In this document: one piece after another, positions 1 through 11,900 of the stretch
Position numbering within the stretch: the stretch's first letter is position 1
How the letters are laid out: each line of letters begins with the position of its first letter
Source: Larimichthys crocea
Taxonomy: Eukaryota; Chordata; Actinopteri; Sciaenidae
Length of the DNA stretch: 64,000 nucleotides
NCBI RefSeq assembly: GCF_000972845.2
Contig: NC_040021.1
Span: forward strand, 10,878,908-10,942,907
Direction of reading: 5' to 3'
The notes under the pieces: model-generated
Told to the model about the DNA's origin: nothing
The model's input: the letters and a program-made list of their open reading frames with translations, nothing else
Database searches by the model: none
Program-made: the position numbers and the translations under genes

Positions 1-1200
1 AAGTCATTTATGAAGTCACAGTGCATTTCCAGCTTCTCAGCTGTAAAGTTTTTATGTTTTTAAATCGCTTTTATATCATTGTTCTCTTCGGGGTTTTTTG
101 GACTGCTGGTCAGACAAAAAGTTATTTAAAATGCATCACAAGGCAACGGGAAAAAACAGTCAAATGAAAATCAGCAGATTGTATGGATGTATATATTGTA
201 TATAATTGTGCATTTTGTTTTGTTGTTGTTTTTTGTGTGTACAGTCATTATTTTAAAGCCATTTTCTTCTTTTTAAGGTTCAGGCTGTTTCTACAAAATT
301 TCTATTTCTGTTACTGAAAGTAAAAATGAAAGAAAAAGTGAAAGCGTCTCCATCTCGCCCCTCCTAACATCACACCAAATCCCTTTTTCAAATGTAACAC
401 TATACAGTTTGTTTGCTTACATACCAATGCCTGATAATATTTATCCATTACTTTTCAAAATCCACATGAACTATTCTCATTGGCAAATATTACATCCACC
501 GCACGCAGTTATTTAAGGAGAAAAATTGTCACTTTTAAAGAGAGAGTTTATTTCAGTTGTCCAAAGCAATGGTGAAGAACGCCAGGAGCAGAGTTTCCAT
601 TAAAGCAGACCATGACTGCATTGTTAACTGCATGTCAGTTTAATCACGAGGCCTCCTAAGTTGTATTTGGCCACACTGCTGACAATTACAGCTTTATACA
701 GCTGTTATTGACTGCAGTATATATCTAGTTTACATATATACATACATAGTACTCCAGGAGCTATAGCACTAAATCAACAGAGAAAATGTTTCTCATTGTC
801 CTAACCAAACAAACAGAGATGGGACCAGCACTCTTTGGCAGGTGAGATCTCAAAGGCAACTTTCTGGATAAATGGATTATGGATAAATAAATAAAAAAAA
901 CAAATGATAGCTATATATCTGTAGGTGGACCATCCAAAATAAAGTGTAATTTAATATCATTACATATTTTAGACTCAGCATATAGCAGGATTTTGCAGGT
1001 GTGTAAAATAAAGCAGGTTTGTGCTGCAAGATCATGGAAAAAAGTTTGAATATTGGAAAAACACAATAAAATAAAGCAGACACAAAAACGAATAAGACAA
1101 AAAAGCAACACATAAAATAAAATGCAGAATAAAATAAATAATATTAAATAAATGCAACATGGATAAATAATATAAATGTAGAAAAAAATATTTCTAAAAT
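1..1200. other. AT-rich stretch, no gene recognised
   Basis: The sequence is AT-rich with scattered homopolymers and TATATA runs. No reading frame here looks like a protein. It could be 3' untranslated or intergenic DNA of a minus-strand gene that starts in the GC-rich patch near 1.2-1.75 kb, but nothing in the sequence settles that. Confidence 0.5.
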
Positions 1201-1204
1201 AACA

Positions 1205-1780
1205 TAAAAACACAAAACGAGACGTCGACATGACGCTGCCGTGGTTACCGGTCTTTGACCGCCGTGACTGACCTGACACTTCCGGCCCCACAGATAGCAC
1301 AAAGCGGCCCCGAGGGAGCAGATGAGCACCGTGTAAGGTCTGGAAACATACTCCCAACATCCTGTCCATATCTCCACATGTGATAAAAGCATGGTGGTGA
1401 TATTTATCTACACTACAGCAGAGAGAGGTAGCCTCGTAGCGGATGGTGAATGTACAATAAATGACTCGTTAACCGACACAACGGGACAGACAACTGACAA
1501 ACAGAGGTAGTTTCGTCCGACAACCTGCCTTCATCGCCACCAGTCACTGTTAAAGATGTTTTAACAGCCACTCCTCTACTGCGACACGTCGTCGACGCGT
1601 CCCATTTGCTCTGACCGGTGGTGCTAAAAGCCGGTATGCCGCCCGCGGGCTCTCTGTCTGCGGCGTTTCGGTTTCTTCACCGGGAGGCGGCTTCAGGATG
1701 TCAGAGCGTGCTGCGCATGCGTCGTCCTTCTTCGTGTTGTCCATGTGCTGCAGGCCGTGAGGCGCGTTACCGCCATCATG
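1205..1780. promoter_or_regulatory. CpG-rich patch with NRF1 site; possible promoter or first exons of an unrecognised minus-strand gene
   Basis: This is the only CpG-rich stretch in the first 4 kb. It contains a near-perfect NRF1 palindrome, TGCGCATGCG, at 1712-1721. Such sites are typical of housekeeping CpG-island promoters. On the minus strand an ATG at 1744 opens 64 codons rich in Pro, Glu and Arg (ends at 1550). A second ATG at 1392 opens 82 codons with a short hydrophobic segment (around YTVLICSLGAALCYLWG) that then runs into low-complexity AT DNA. I recognise neither peptide. Several frames are open here because the DNA is GC-rich, so these may be chance ORFs. Confidence 0.4.
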
Positions 1781-1858
1781 TGTTGTCTGTACAGCTCACT
1801 GTTGTCTTCATTACTGTTAATTTAAGTAATTTGATTACAGTTTTTTCCAATTGCTTAA

Positions 1859-2486
1859 CCCTTGGATGCATGACCTACCAATACCTACACTCTTCCATGG
1901 GTTTGCAATAAACGTAAGACATTTCTTTCATTTTGGTTATATGATATATTTTGTTCAACAAAAGAGTAATTTCTTTTTTGACATGTTTATTTTTCACCTT
2001 TTTATTCACATTTTACCACATAACAATTCATCAATCAGGTATCAAAACATGTTTGTGTGTCCCTCTGTCTGTCTGACTATGGAGGACGAACAGAGAACAT
2101 CCAATAGGTCCGGAGACCATAACACTGTCCACACATATGTACACACACAAACATCTTCTCTCTTCTCACTGGGTGAAGCTGTCACAAACTACTTGTGGTA
2201 CTGCATTTCCAGTACCACTGTACTACTGCTGCTGGAAATGCAGTACCACTTTGTGCAATGGTCACAGCCAAAAGCTACCTGCTTATTAAAGAGGGGGGTA
2301 GTGATACAAAAACTGCAATTTCTTAAAATTAATGAAAAAATAAATCAAAATGCAAATGGCTTCATGTCACCAACATGTTTTATGAGGAATACCTGGAATA
2401 TGAAAATATTTAAACTTTTAATTTGAAAGATTTTGAAGAATAACAACCCATGGGGTCATTTTTGACCCCACTTATGGATCTAAGGG
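1859..2486. mobile_element. piggyBac-like MITE with TTAA target duplications
   Basis: The element is flanked by TTAA at 1855-1858 and 2487-2490. It begins CCCTTGGATGCATGA, and the reverse complement of its right end reads CCCTTAGATCCATAA (12 of 15 identical). TTAA target duplication with termini starting CCC is the hallmark of the piggyBac superfamily. No transposase frame survives in its 628 bp, so it is a non-autonomous copy. A perfect 18-bp inverted repeat lies inside it. Confidence 0.75.
2195..2249. repeat. Perfect 18-bp inverted repeat (hairpin) inside the piggyBac-like MITE
   Basis: The left arm GTGGTACTGCATTTCCAG (2195-2212) is the exact reverse complement of the right arm at 2232-2249, with a 19-base loop. 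Short flanking segments (CACAAA to the left, TTTGTG to the right) can extend the stem across an asymmetric bulge. It is internal to the MITE and far from its ends, so it is not the terminal inverted repeat. Confidence 0.85.
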
Positions 2487-2490
2487 TTAA

Positions 2491-4120
2491 ACACAATTTT
2501 GCAAACTAGGCTGGTTTTATCAAAATACAACAACACAATTCACCAAACCACACACCTAAACTGCAAAATACCTCATATATCCTGCAAAATGAAACACCGC
2601 AACCAAAATCAAACTTTTACACCAGATGTAGATAATTCTTCAGATTGTTCACATGCACAGAAATATTTACAGATATACACACGTGCTATTGAAATATATA
2701 GATAGTTTTTTTATTTTAATTTTATTATTATTTTTCACCAAACAAGTCAGTGTAACATATGCACAGCAGATATATTTACATTGGAGTTAACTAAAATATG
2801 CTCTCAAAACAGTAAGATTAAAAATACAATTGCAGAAAAAATGTCACCTGTAGTCTTTTATTGCTTACTCCCTGACTGAAGTGTTAACAATTACATAACA
2901 CCTGTTTGGCCAGGTGGCACATATAGTGGCCAATGAACTCATGTAGTGTCATTTTAAATGGCAGTGTTTTGAAATCGCAAACATGTGACTTTAGGTCAGA
3001 TTGTTGTGTCTTATGCAGAGAACCGAGTGCCATTTAGAATTGCAAAATGTGTGTAAAGCAGAAAACGTGTTTAAAGTTTTGGAGATTTGAGGTTTTTCTC
3101 CCTGTGTGTCAGTTTAAATATGTGTGCTATCCATGTCACATTAGTGTGTTAGCAACTGGAAAAACTGTAATAGCAGCATGAGACACAGTACATGCATTAA
3201 AATTAACCTTTAAGATCCGGTTCACTGTGCTCTCAATTGTTTGTGGAGTCTGTTTGTGGAGCAGGGTTGAGACAGAAGTCTACCACTGAACACACTCTGC
3301 CTGGTGAACATGTGCAGAGGGTGGTAGGCATTAATAAAACTAATAAAACTGAATCAGATTAGTACTCTTTTCACCGTCTAAGGAATACATAAAGATCTAA
3401 AACCTCTGGAACACTGTCATAAAATGTTTGTCAGACATGAGACACATTACTAAAGTCCCCTTTAATGCTAAACTCTGTGTATATATATATCCCATGGACT
3501 TTAAACAGACATTGAAACAGACTAACCTTTTGGACTTTGGAGGGCTATTGCACTGTGTTGAATGAGAATGGATGTGCCATCATTGAGGATGTGGATAAGG
3601 GAGCTTACACTGTTATGGGCAAGAAGAAAGATTATGGCTCTGGGAACCTTTTATGAATATCATAAAGATGGACATGTAAGCTTAACCTGAAAGGAAACTG
3701 TAAATGATACTGGTAAATGAAAATGATTTTTGTGTGTGTGTACAATTAAAAAACACTATTAGAAATTATATGGTATCCTGTCTCATAGAGGTCACATGAT
3801 ATTTCAGTAGATACCTGTGTACATGGTGCATTTATTGTGTGTATAATGTGCATTTGTTTAAAGTAGTCAACTGACTAACTGACTTACAACACACCTGGTG
3901 CAGGGTAGTATTCCACTTTAAGAATACTGGTTGGTTTCTGGTCATTTGGAGTACCATTTGTGAAATATGTGCTCAGCTCATTTTTGCCTTAGAGCCCCTT
4001 AAACAGGTTTTTCCAACTCTACATTTGCACAGGATTCCCTTTACTCTTCTTCTTTAGTGTTTATGGCAGTCCAGATGGATGCATGGACATGTAAGTGTTG
4101 CCTCTGGCCGCATCTGACAT
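2491..4120. other. Intergenic, no gene recognised
   Basis: AT-rich DNA between the piggyBac-like MITE and the ctsb 3' side. A 45-codon open stretch at about 3516-3653 (+) has protein-like composition but no start or splice context; it is listed as a finding only. Confidence 0.5.
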
Positions 4121-4124
4121 GTTG

Positions 4125-4280
4125 AAGCTAGTGGTGGAAGAAGTATTCAGACCTTTTGCTAAAGACTAAAAGTAGCAACACTGCAGTGTAAAACGCATAA
4201 GTAAAAGTCTGATAAAAGGCTGATAAATAAAGCATTGAAGTAAAAAGTACAATATTTGCCCCAAAATGCAGTGTAAAACT
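4125..4280 (+). mobile_element. Fragment of a teleost MITE family ('GTGGAAGAAGTATTCAGA' end)
   Basis: The segment starting GTGGTGGAAGAAGTATTCAG followed by AAGTAAAAGT-type repeats matches the terminal part of a very abundant fish MITE family. The reverse complement of 20515-20575 in this window carries the same end (AGGTGGAAGAACTATTCAGA), and 28735-29250 appears to be a longer member. Identification rests on the match among copies here and general familiarity with the family. Confidence 0.45.
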
Positions 4281-4571
4281 ATATAAAGTATAAATTAGTA
4301 TTACTTGGTAAATGTTCTTTACACACACACAGACCACCAAACAAGAACTACCCAATATAACATGAAGTTTTACATACAGTCTTAAATAACTCTCAACTTG
4401 CTCTTATTGTGTATCTTTAATCTTCCTTGTGAAGCTGTAAAAATATTAGGAAAAGGTAAACCTGGAAATCAACAAAATGATTTATTTAGAACAATAACAA
4501 TGAAAGCACAAAAGTTCTTGTTTCACCATGTCGTGCAATTAATTCCCTGTTGGTGAAATTAAATCAGAATC

Positions 4572-4589
4572 TTTATTTTAATCTTTATT
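4572..4589 (-). terminator. ctsb polyadenylation signals
   Basis: Two AATAAA hexamers on the minus strand (4577-4572 and 4589-4584) lie 46-63 bases beyond the ctsb stop codon. They imply a very short 3' UTR if used. Confidence 0.45.
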
Positions 4590-4634
4590 GATTGACTTGA
4601 TTTGACGGCCGCTTGCAGCCAAGATTCATTTTAT

Positions 4635-7008
4635 CTAGTTGAGAGGCATTCCTGCGACCACTTCAGACTCAATACCACACTCATCATTTCCACGCTTGAT
4701 CTTGAAGTAACCTGAAATGAGAAGACATGATTTAAAGCCAAAACTTTACTGTATTATTGACATTAGTCTGTTCTTCACTTGTGACCAAGAAATATGACTC
4801 TCTCCGGTCCCATACCTTTATCTCCCCAGTCACTGTTCCAGGAGTTTGCAGCCAGCCAGTAGGGCGTCCCATTCTCCTCTCCCCACCCGAGGATCTTGAT
4901 GGCATGACCGCCCAGCATATCCCCTGTCACGTGCTGGTACACACCTACAGTGGAGTAGCAAGTTATTTAAAATGCATCATAAGGCAATGCATTTAATTGG
5001 CTTAATGAACAGTTTCAGAGTTGTATTTGTCATGGCATCTGAGTCAAGGCAGCCTCACCCGTCTTGTACAGCAGAAAATCTGCATATACAGAGAATGCTG
5101 CCTCCACAGGTCCGTTCTTGTACAGCTCAGTCATGATCTGGTCCTGTTTGGATGGGACGCTGTATGTGGTTTTACCTGCAGAGGGAGACACAGAAAACAA
5201 TAATATCAATGGTAGAAACAAGCCGAGGCATGACAAAAGGAGGAAGGAGGGAAATAGATCATTTTAGAGGTCTGTACCAAAGTGTTTGTCCTTCGGATAG
5301 GATGGCGAGTATCCATCGATGCACGTCTCCTTACACTTAGGAGTGTCCTGTTCACCCTGACAGGGAGGACGGGTTCCATTCACATGATGCTCACATGGAG
5401 CGATGCTGTATGGTTGGCAGCCTGTCAAACACACCGTCAGTTTCAGTTCAGATTTTCCATACCATAGTCATATAAACCCATTTTAGCTCACACTTACCAA
5501 CTTTGGAGCCATACAGGCCTCCTGTCACAAGCCCTTTCTTTGCCCAGAAATCCCAAGCAGCTGAGGGAAACCCACCATAACAGCTGCATCCACAGGAAAG
5601 TAAATAAAAAACAGCACAGGTGTTCAATGTCCTCTTAAAAGACCTGCAGTACACTTATTTCGTTGCATAGATACTAACCCCATGCCACATTCATCACAGC
5701 AGGACAGCAGATCTTCAGCAGAGATCTGCAGAGAGACCTTGCCACCACTGTGGATACACAACCTGTCGGATATTGCCTCAACTGCACCAAAGGCCTGCAG
5801 GAAATTTAAAAAGGGAGCTCTGGTTTAAGAATAAAATTGACCTCGTCTGAGCACCTTTTGAGAACCGTTACAGCTTTCACTAATCAAGAAAAGAGTGCTG
5901 ACCCTCCCTCTACTTTTCTTTGCCCCTTTGTTGAACTATCTTACCCAGCAGGACCCACAGGAGCCCTGGTCTCTGATCTGTTGGATTGTGGGACAGTTGG
6001 GCCACTGCTTGCGTGGGTCGAAGCTGTCTGGAAGATTTATGCCTTCAGTATTGTGAACCCTGAACAAAAAAGGACAGTCACTGAGCACTGCAGATAAGAT
6101 GAACCTGCTGACTGTCACCTGCCACACACACACATAAAAACACGCCCACACACCCTCATATATAGTGTCTAGTGCAAATATGAATGTTTCTTAATTTAAA
6201 GTATATATAATCAGTATAATTTACACCTCACTTTATTGCACATAACTTTTTTATAGTTTGCAATGTTATGATTTCTTTATCTGTGTAGTTTTATTGAGTT
6301 AATACCAACATTTGGTCTAAATTTCATGTGAATAGCTCCATTAGAAATATGTTTGTGTTGAATACTTATATCCCCAACTGTATCATATCATTAGATTATT
6401 ATTACTGTTGTTTGCTGAGGTTCAATTTATTTGAACTACTTTGTATTCGACATAATGATTTTGTTTTCATTATAGAATAATCTGCTGACTGTTTCCTTGA
6501 TTATTGATTAATTGCCCAAAGTGACACAATGCTCATTTTGTCCAACAAATAGTTCAAACCTCAAAATGATTAAAAATAAGTTTAGATTATTTTTGTTTAA
6601 TTAAAAGGGAAAGCAGCAAATCTTCACATTTGCAATCATTCTTTGTATGTTTTTATGTAAAAAGTAGAAAGTACAATATTATATAGTTTAAAACTGTTTA
6701 AACTTACACCTCTGGCAGCTTGGGTCCATTCAGTATAGTCCCACACAGTCCCTTCACATAGCCGATATCAATGTTATGGAAGTTCTGCCCGGCCTGGAAC
6801 AAGAGATGTGGAGTTGAAATAAGTTATTACAGGAACAGAAATGCTGGAAATAAAACTATAAATCCTATGATGAAGATGGCCTCACCGTCCAGGTTGTATT
6901 GGCCTTGTTAATAAGGTCGATCATCTCTGACGAGACCAGAGGGACCTGAGCCCGAGCCCAGGTGACAGAGACTGTCACAAGGACGCAAAGAAAGGCCAGT
7001 GGAGGCAT
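4635..7008 (-). CDS. ctsb: Cathepsin B, lysosomal cysteine protease (complete, 9 coding exons, 330 aa)
   Basis: Papain-family (C1A) protease that degrades proteins in lysosomes and has carboxydipeptidase activity. Coding exons in transcription order: 7008-6886, 6793-6708, 6059-5945, 5794-5679, 5583-5498, 5421-5278, 5175-5059, 4944-4816, 4711-4635. All introns are GT/AG and phases join to 993 nt. Residues 1-20 form a signal peptide, followed by a propeptide with an N-glycosylation site at N37. The mature enzyme probably starts near L79. The catalytic Cys is C107 in QGSCGSCW, the His is H276 in GGHAI, and the Asn is N296 in NSW. The occluding-loop His pair typical of cathepsin B is H187-H188 in CEHH. 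Length equals fish cathepsin B. The start is fixed by the signal peptide and lies one base after the acceptor. No defect is seen. Confidence 0.97.
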
Positions 7009-7576
7009 CCTGCAAAACAGATGACTTCAACACAATCTCCTTCATTCAAGTATCATTTATCTCTGAATAACTTTACTGTAATCACGCTGTAGCATGTTGT
7101 GTGTGGCATCTTGTTGTTTCCTCTCAAAATGTTGAAATAATTTTGCCTTACATTTGAAATTTATAATGACTGACATCTAAATAAACAAAATATAGTTGTA
7201 AAATAAGTACCAATGCATATAATATTGGACAGAGATGCACTTCCACAAGTACAAACCAACTACATGATGTAAGAAAGTTGCAGGTGATGTATTTATTTTT
7301 ATTTTCTGTGCAGCTATCTCTGTACTTGTCAGATACATACATGAAGTGCAACGAAATCAGATATCCTATTTGTGGCAGCTGCTTAGTTAACAACTATAAT
7401 TCATTCATTTAGTCTAAGTTTATTTGTTGGTAATAATATCCTGGATCAATACAAGCATACACAACATTAAACTTATACTGTTGACATTAAACAGTTAACA
7501 ATATGATGTTATAGAAAGTATCTTTAGTCATATAAATTAAAGTCATAATGAAACAATAAAAAAACTTTACTTTTAC

Positions 7577-7700
7577 CTGTGCTGCAGTTGTTTTGATGGA
7601 TCTTTCTTCTGAGCAATTCTTCCCTCTGACTGAACAATATTCTCACTTCTTACAGTCCTATTTAAGGTTATGTGATCACATGTCTGTGTAATGAATGTAT
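7577..7700 (-). other. Probable ctsb 5' untranslated exon
   Basis: On the minus strand a good donor (ACAG|GTAAAA, exon end at 7577) lies about 570 bases upstream of the acceptor that precedes the ctsb ATG by one base. Vertebrate cathepsin B genes have a non-coding first exon, so this is the likely one. The transcription start is not determined; the upper limit given is a guess. Confidence 0.45.
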
Positions 7701-7759
7701 TGTCAGTACTCATCTCATGTGACCAACAAAACGTCTTTCCAAAGGTTGCGCTCAAAATT

Positions 7760-8930
7760 ATGACCTGGCAATAAAGATAAAATATGCAGTGTAACTTAAT
7801 TAAAATCTTCCTTTTTTATTATTTTGCTTAATAACTAAGATATCCCCATGTACACACATATACAGACAGGAATGTAACTAACAAAACATAAAGTGCAGTA
7901 CAATATATATGAACCTTGAACAGGCTGTAAAGGAAAACACAGGCTGCAGACTTCAGATTATTTCACTTCTTTATTTGTTCAAATATATACAAATCAAACG
8001 TTCACATTACATAGCAATGTTTGTAGCTCTCCTTTGGTTCTGTACAAAGTTACTCTGTGCTACTCTTTCTACTCACCAAAGCTGTGTTAAGGACACTTAA
8101 GCTAGCTGTCTCAATATGCATTTCTGTCAGATATCAAATGTATCAGAAATTACATTTGTTTATTCATTCCTATTCATTCAAAGAGTCCACGTCAAAAGTA
8201 TCCCAGAATTGCACTGTTTTTCTATTTCAAAAGGACACAGAGTTGAAACGGGACACAAACATAAAAGTGTTAATTAACTGCACTATGAGTTGATGCTGAC
8301 ATATAGTGTATCTACACATTTGAGTGTTTCTCCAGTAGAAACACAACAAATGGAATATTAAGCTAGTTAACAATAATAAAGACCATAATTTGAGACAAAA
8401 TGAAACAAGTCTGGATGAAGTTTGGTGACCCCACAAAATCCTACAATGGCCAGTGTCGTGTACTGTGCATTTCATGATTTCAGCACACTTCATGGAGGAA
8501 ACATCAACTATTGATTCATGTCTTGAAATATTCAAATATGCTGAAAAGTTCTACTCAATTCAAAAATGGTCAAAATGTTTAAAACAAATCTAACAACAAC
8601 AACCCACACAATCAACAAAAACTCCCTGAATTGTGGTGCCATCGATGAGCCATTTATGCTGGTGAAAATAACCACACAACACTGTGTGTACATAATTTAT
8701 CCAGATGCATGATGGGCTACTTTAAATCATTATCAAACAACCTAATAAGACCAGCCTGCTGTCAGAACCCCTCCATAGTCTAAATATGTCCATGGTTCTG
8801 TAACAGCCAGAATAAAGAGGGCAAAGTGGGAAGTAGTGCTTCAGATTCCTCCAGTCAGAGGAGAACCAGACGTCCAGAGCGGGCAAAGAAGTTTTATGAG
8901 TCTGTGCGAAACCAGGAAAGGTAAAGGGAG
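7760..8930. other. ctsb-fdft1 spacer and fdft1 3' UTR
   Basis: AT-rich DNA without a recognisable gene. The part next to 8931 is presumably the 3' untranslated region of fdft1 on the minus strand. Its end is not clear from the sequence. Confidence 0.5.
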
Positions 8931-11900
8931 TTACTGTCCCTGCATGTCGCCGGTGCCTTGTGCCTGTGCTGCAGTGGTGCTAAGGTACTGCCAGCTGAGG
9001 GCAGCGAGCAGCATAGCAGCAGACAGGTACATGGGCGACAGGTGGTGGGTCCTGGAGGGGAGGCTGGACTGCGACAGGGCGGACTTCTCTTGGATTACAG
9101 TCAGGATGTGCAGGGTTTTGTCCCGTGACGGGTCAGTGAGGGAGACCTTCTGTAAGATCTGCAGAGAGGGAAGATTGTTTGTGTTAAAGTGCGACAATAC
9201 GATGGAAAGTAGGGATGGGTGTGATTAATCGATAATTGATCGTTAAGAATTGTGTCGATCACGTTAATTTTTTTTAATCGATCAAACTTTGGTATTAAAT
9301 AAAGGTTGTGCTGTGTAGTGTGAGTGCTGAAGTAATGCAATGAGTTTCACTGGCAGCAATGAAACATTTCACCAACCGGGGGCGATATTTGACTAAGAAG
9401 AACAGTATACTCCGCTACCTGCGAGTTTCCGTAGATTATAAAATTAATCATGAAGAGGTCACGGCGAAGTGTGGTGTGGGACCATTTTGAATAAAAAAAT
9501 AACAAAGTTCACTGCATACACTGCGAAGCCGTGTATAAGTACAACACGTCCACGACTCCAATGATGTACCACTTGAACAACGTGCATCCGACCCTTGTTA
9601 ACGTCAGTGCACCCCAGGCTGGCCAAGTTAGCGCGGAGGTACTTGTGCATCCCGGCAACGTCAGTCCCCTCAGAGCGGGTGTTTTCCGGCTGCTGGGCTG
9701 ACGGTCACCAGGCTGCGCTCGCGTCTGACCCCAGAGCACGTTAACATGCTTATCTTTCTCAACAAAAATCAGTAGGCTGGTCCATCACCAATGTAGCCTG
9801 TATGTGAGTTACTAGTTATTTTTTATGAGGCTTGGTTAAGTAATTAATTGTTACGTAATCTCTCCCTTACTTTCCCCCGTCTTTCTCGACTCGGTTTTAA
9901 GTTAAGTACATTTTGACCAAAGTATTATTAAGTTATTGTTTAATATGATCGCCGCACCGCGTTTAACCATTGAACGTTAACTGCCATAAGAGTTGGACTG
10001 TTGTTCAAGATTTCATCGAGGAAAAAACATTGTATTTGTATTTTTATTGCACTTTTAATATAAAAAAAATATATAATGATTAATCGATAAGTGATCGTTA
10101 ATTTTCCAGATGATCGATCAAGGAAATTTATTCTAATGCCCATCTCTAATGGAAAGTAAGACAGCAAACACATAAACACACCCACCTCTTGGCTGTACTG
10201 GGTGATGATGGTCTGCACGGCTCTCATGTTGGTGGCTTCCATCATGAGTGTGACAGCCTGTCCCTTTCTGATCTTCACTACTCCCTGGAACACCATGGGG
10301 TTGTTGTAGCATTTTGATAGTGTAGCTATTGCCATCACCTGGTCAAGAGAGGGTTATGATGAGAAATTAAGGCCTGTCATTCGTTTGTTTTTGAGCTGAA
10401 TATTAAACCGTGCAAATCGAAGGAATCACTACATCAATGGCAGTAAGTAATGTATCAGTTTGTACCTGTGGAATGGCGCAGAAATTGAAGACGCTCTGGT
10501 TGCGCAGGCGGGACAGGTAAGCAATAACATCCGGGACGTGCCGCAGAGCATCAGTGACCAACAGGTTGAGACAGGAGAGAGCCGACTCAAGCTTCTCGGG
10601 CTGGGCCAAGTCCTCCAGACGACCCGCAAACTGACTCCAAGCCTGCACCAGGGCACAAAAATACTATCACATATGGTACAAATGTAAACAATGACTATGA
10701 CAATGACTAATAACGATTTCTTTCTGATAAAATGTGTGTAAATATTAATGTTTGAGTGGGTTAAACACTAAAAAGTACACAGGAGCATTTTCTTTAACTA
10801 TCACACTGTGTCTCAGGTCAGACACAGAGCTAAAACAAACAAGCTCACACCACCATCTTACCTCCTGTGGCCAGAAAGCACGTCCCTCTTGCGTGTCCTC
10901 TAGATAGTCTCGGATGATGTTAGTCTTCTGAAGGAACAGGCCCATGGAGTTAGCTAGGTCGGTGTCCCTCCCCACCTCAGGGTCCTCCAGCTTGGACGCA
11001 GAGAACAGCTGAGACAGGCCGATACCGACCAGCCCTGCTACGTAGTGGCAATACTGCACAGAGGATAAAACACATTTTAAATTTGTTTCATAGGAAGTTT
11101 TGTGTAGAGTGGTAAGACTTCATAAAAATGAAGCTTCCAGAATGAGTTAAAATACATTATTACGGTAGAACAAAGCTGCACTGAAGTGAATCTGTCACAA
11201 AGTTGACAATCTGTGCCAATGTCTGTTTGTACAAATTTCTGCTTTTGTCCTAATATTTCACACAAGGGACTATCCCTTACCAAGTCCCACTCCTTCATGG
11301 ATCCTACTTTCTTTTCCAAGAATTCGGCCATTCCCACTCCCATACGATGGCAGATGTCTGAGATGACGTCTCTGTACTCCTGAGCGAGGTTTCTGAATTC
11401 CACTGATATCTGCATTGGAACACATTAATATTAAAGTTAATGATTTATAACAACCTCTAATCTGAGTGACAAAGATTTACAACTTGTCATTTTAACAGGA
11501 CTAAATCAGCAGATTAAACCTGTAGAGCTTCATATACCTGCACACTGCCTTTCTATGTACAACTATGCTGTGCTACTGACCGTGGGGAAATCCTCCAGGA
11601 CCTGTCGGTCTTTCTCTCGGCTCTCAGTGAAGCACCACTCATCTTGGTACAGGAAGGTGTGAAAATCGTTCAGCATGGGGACCTTCTTGTCCAGAGGGAT
11701 AGTCATGTCATCCTCCACTGTGTCCAGCGCTCGCAGCACCAGGTAGAAAATGCAAACTGCATGTCTGGATCACAAAGACAGAAGGTAGGACGTGAGACTG
11801 ACTGAAAAGCCGCCTCGTCACTGATTCCCAAGACGACAAAAATAGCGTCAAACAGGTCTTCACAGATCAGGTTAGTCTGTATGTAGAGAATTCCATGACC

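Noticed and set aside
911..1369. 152-codon minus-strand ORF
   Set aside because: The second half is low-complexity Phe/Tyr/Ile from AT-rich DNA; only the CpG-rich part could be real, and I recognise no family.
9459..9739. Minus-strand ORFs in the fdft1 last intron
   Set aside because: They lie inside the hAT relic and oppose its BED-finger coding strand.
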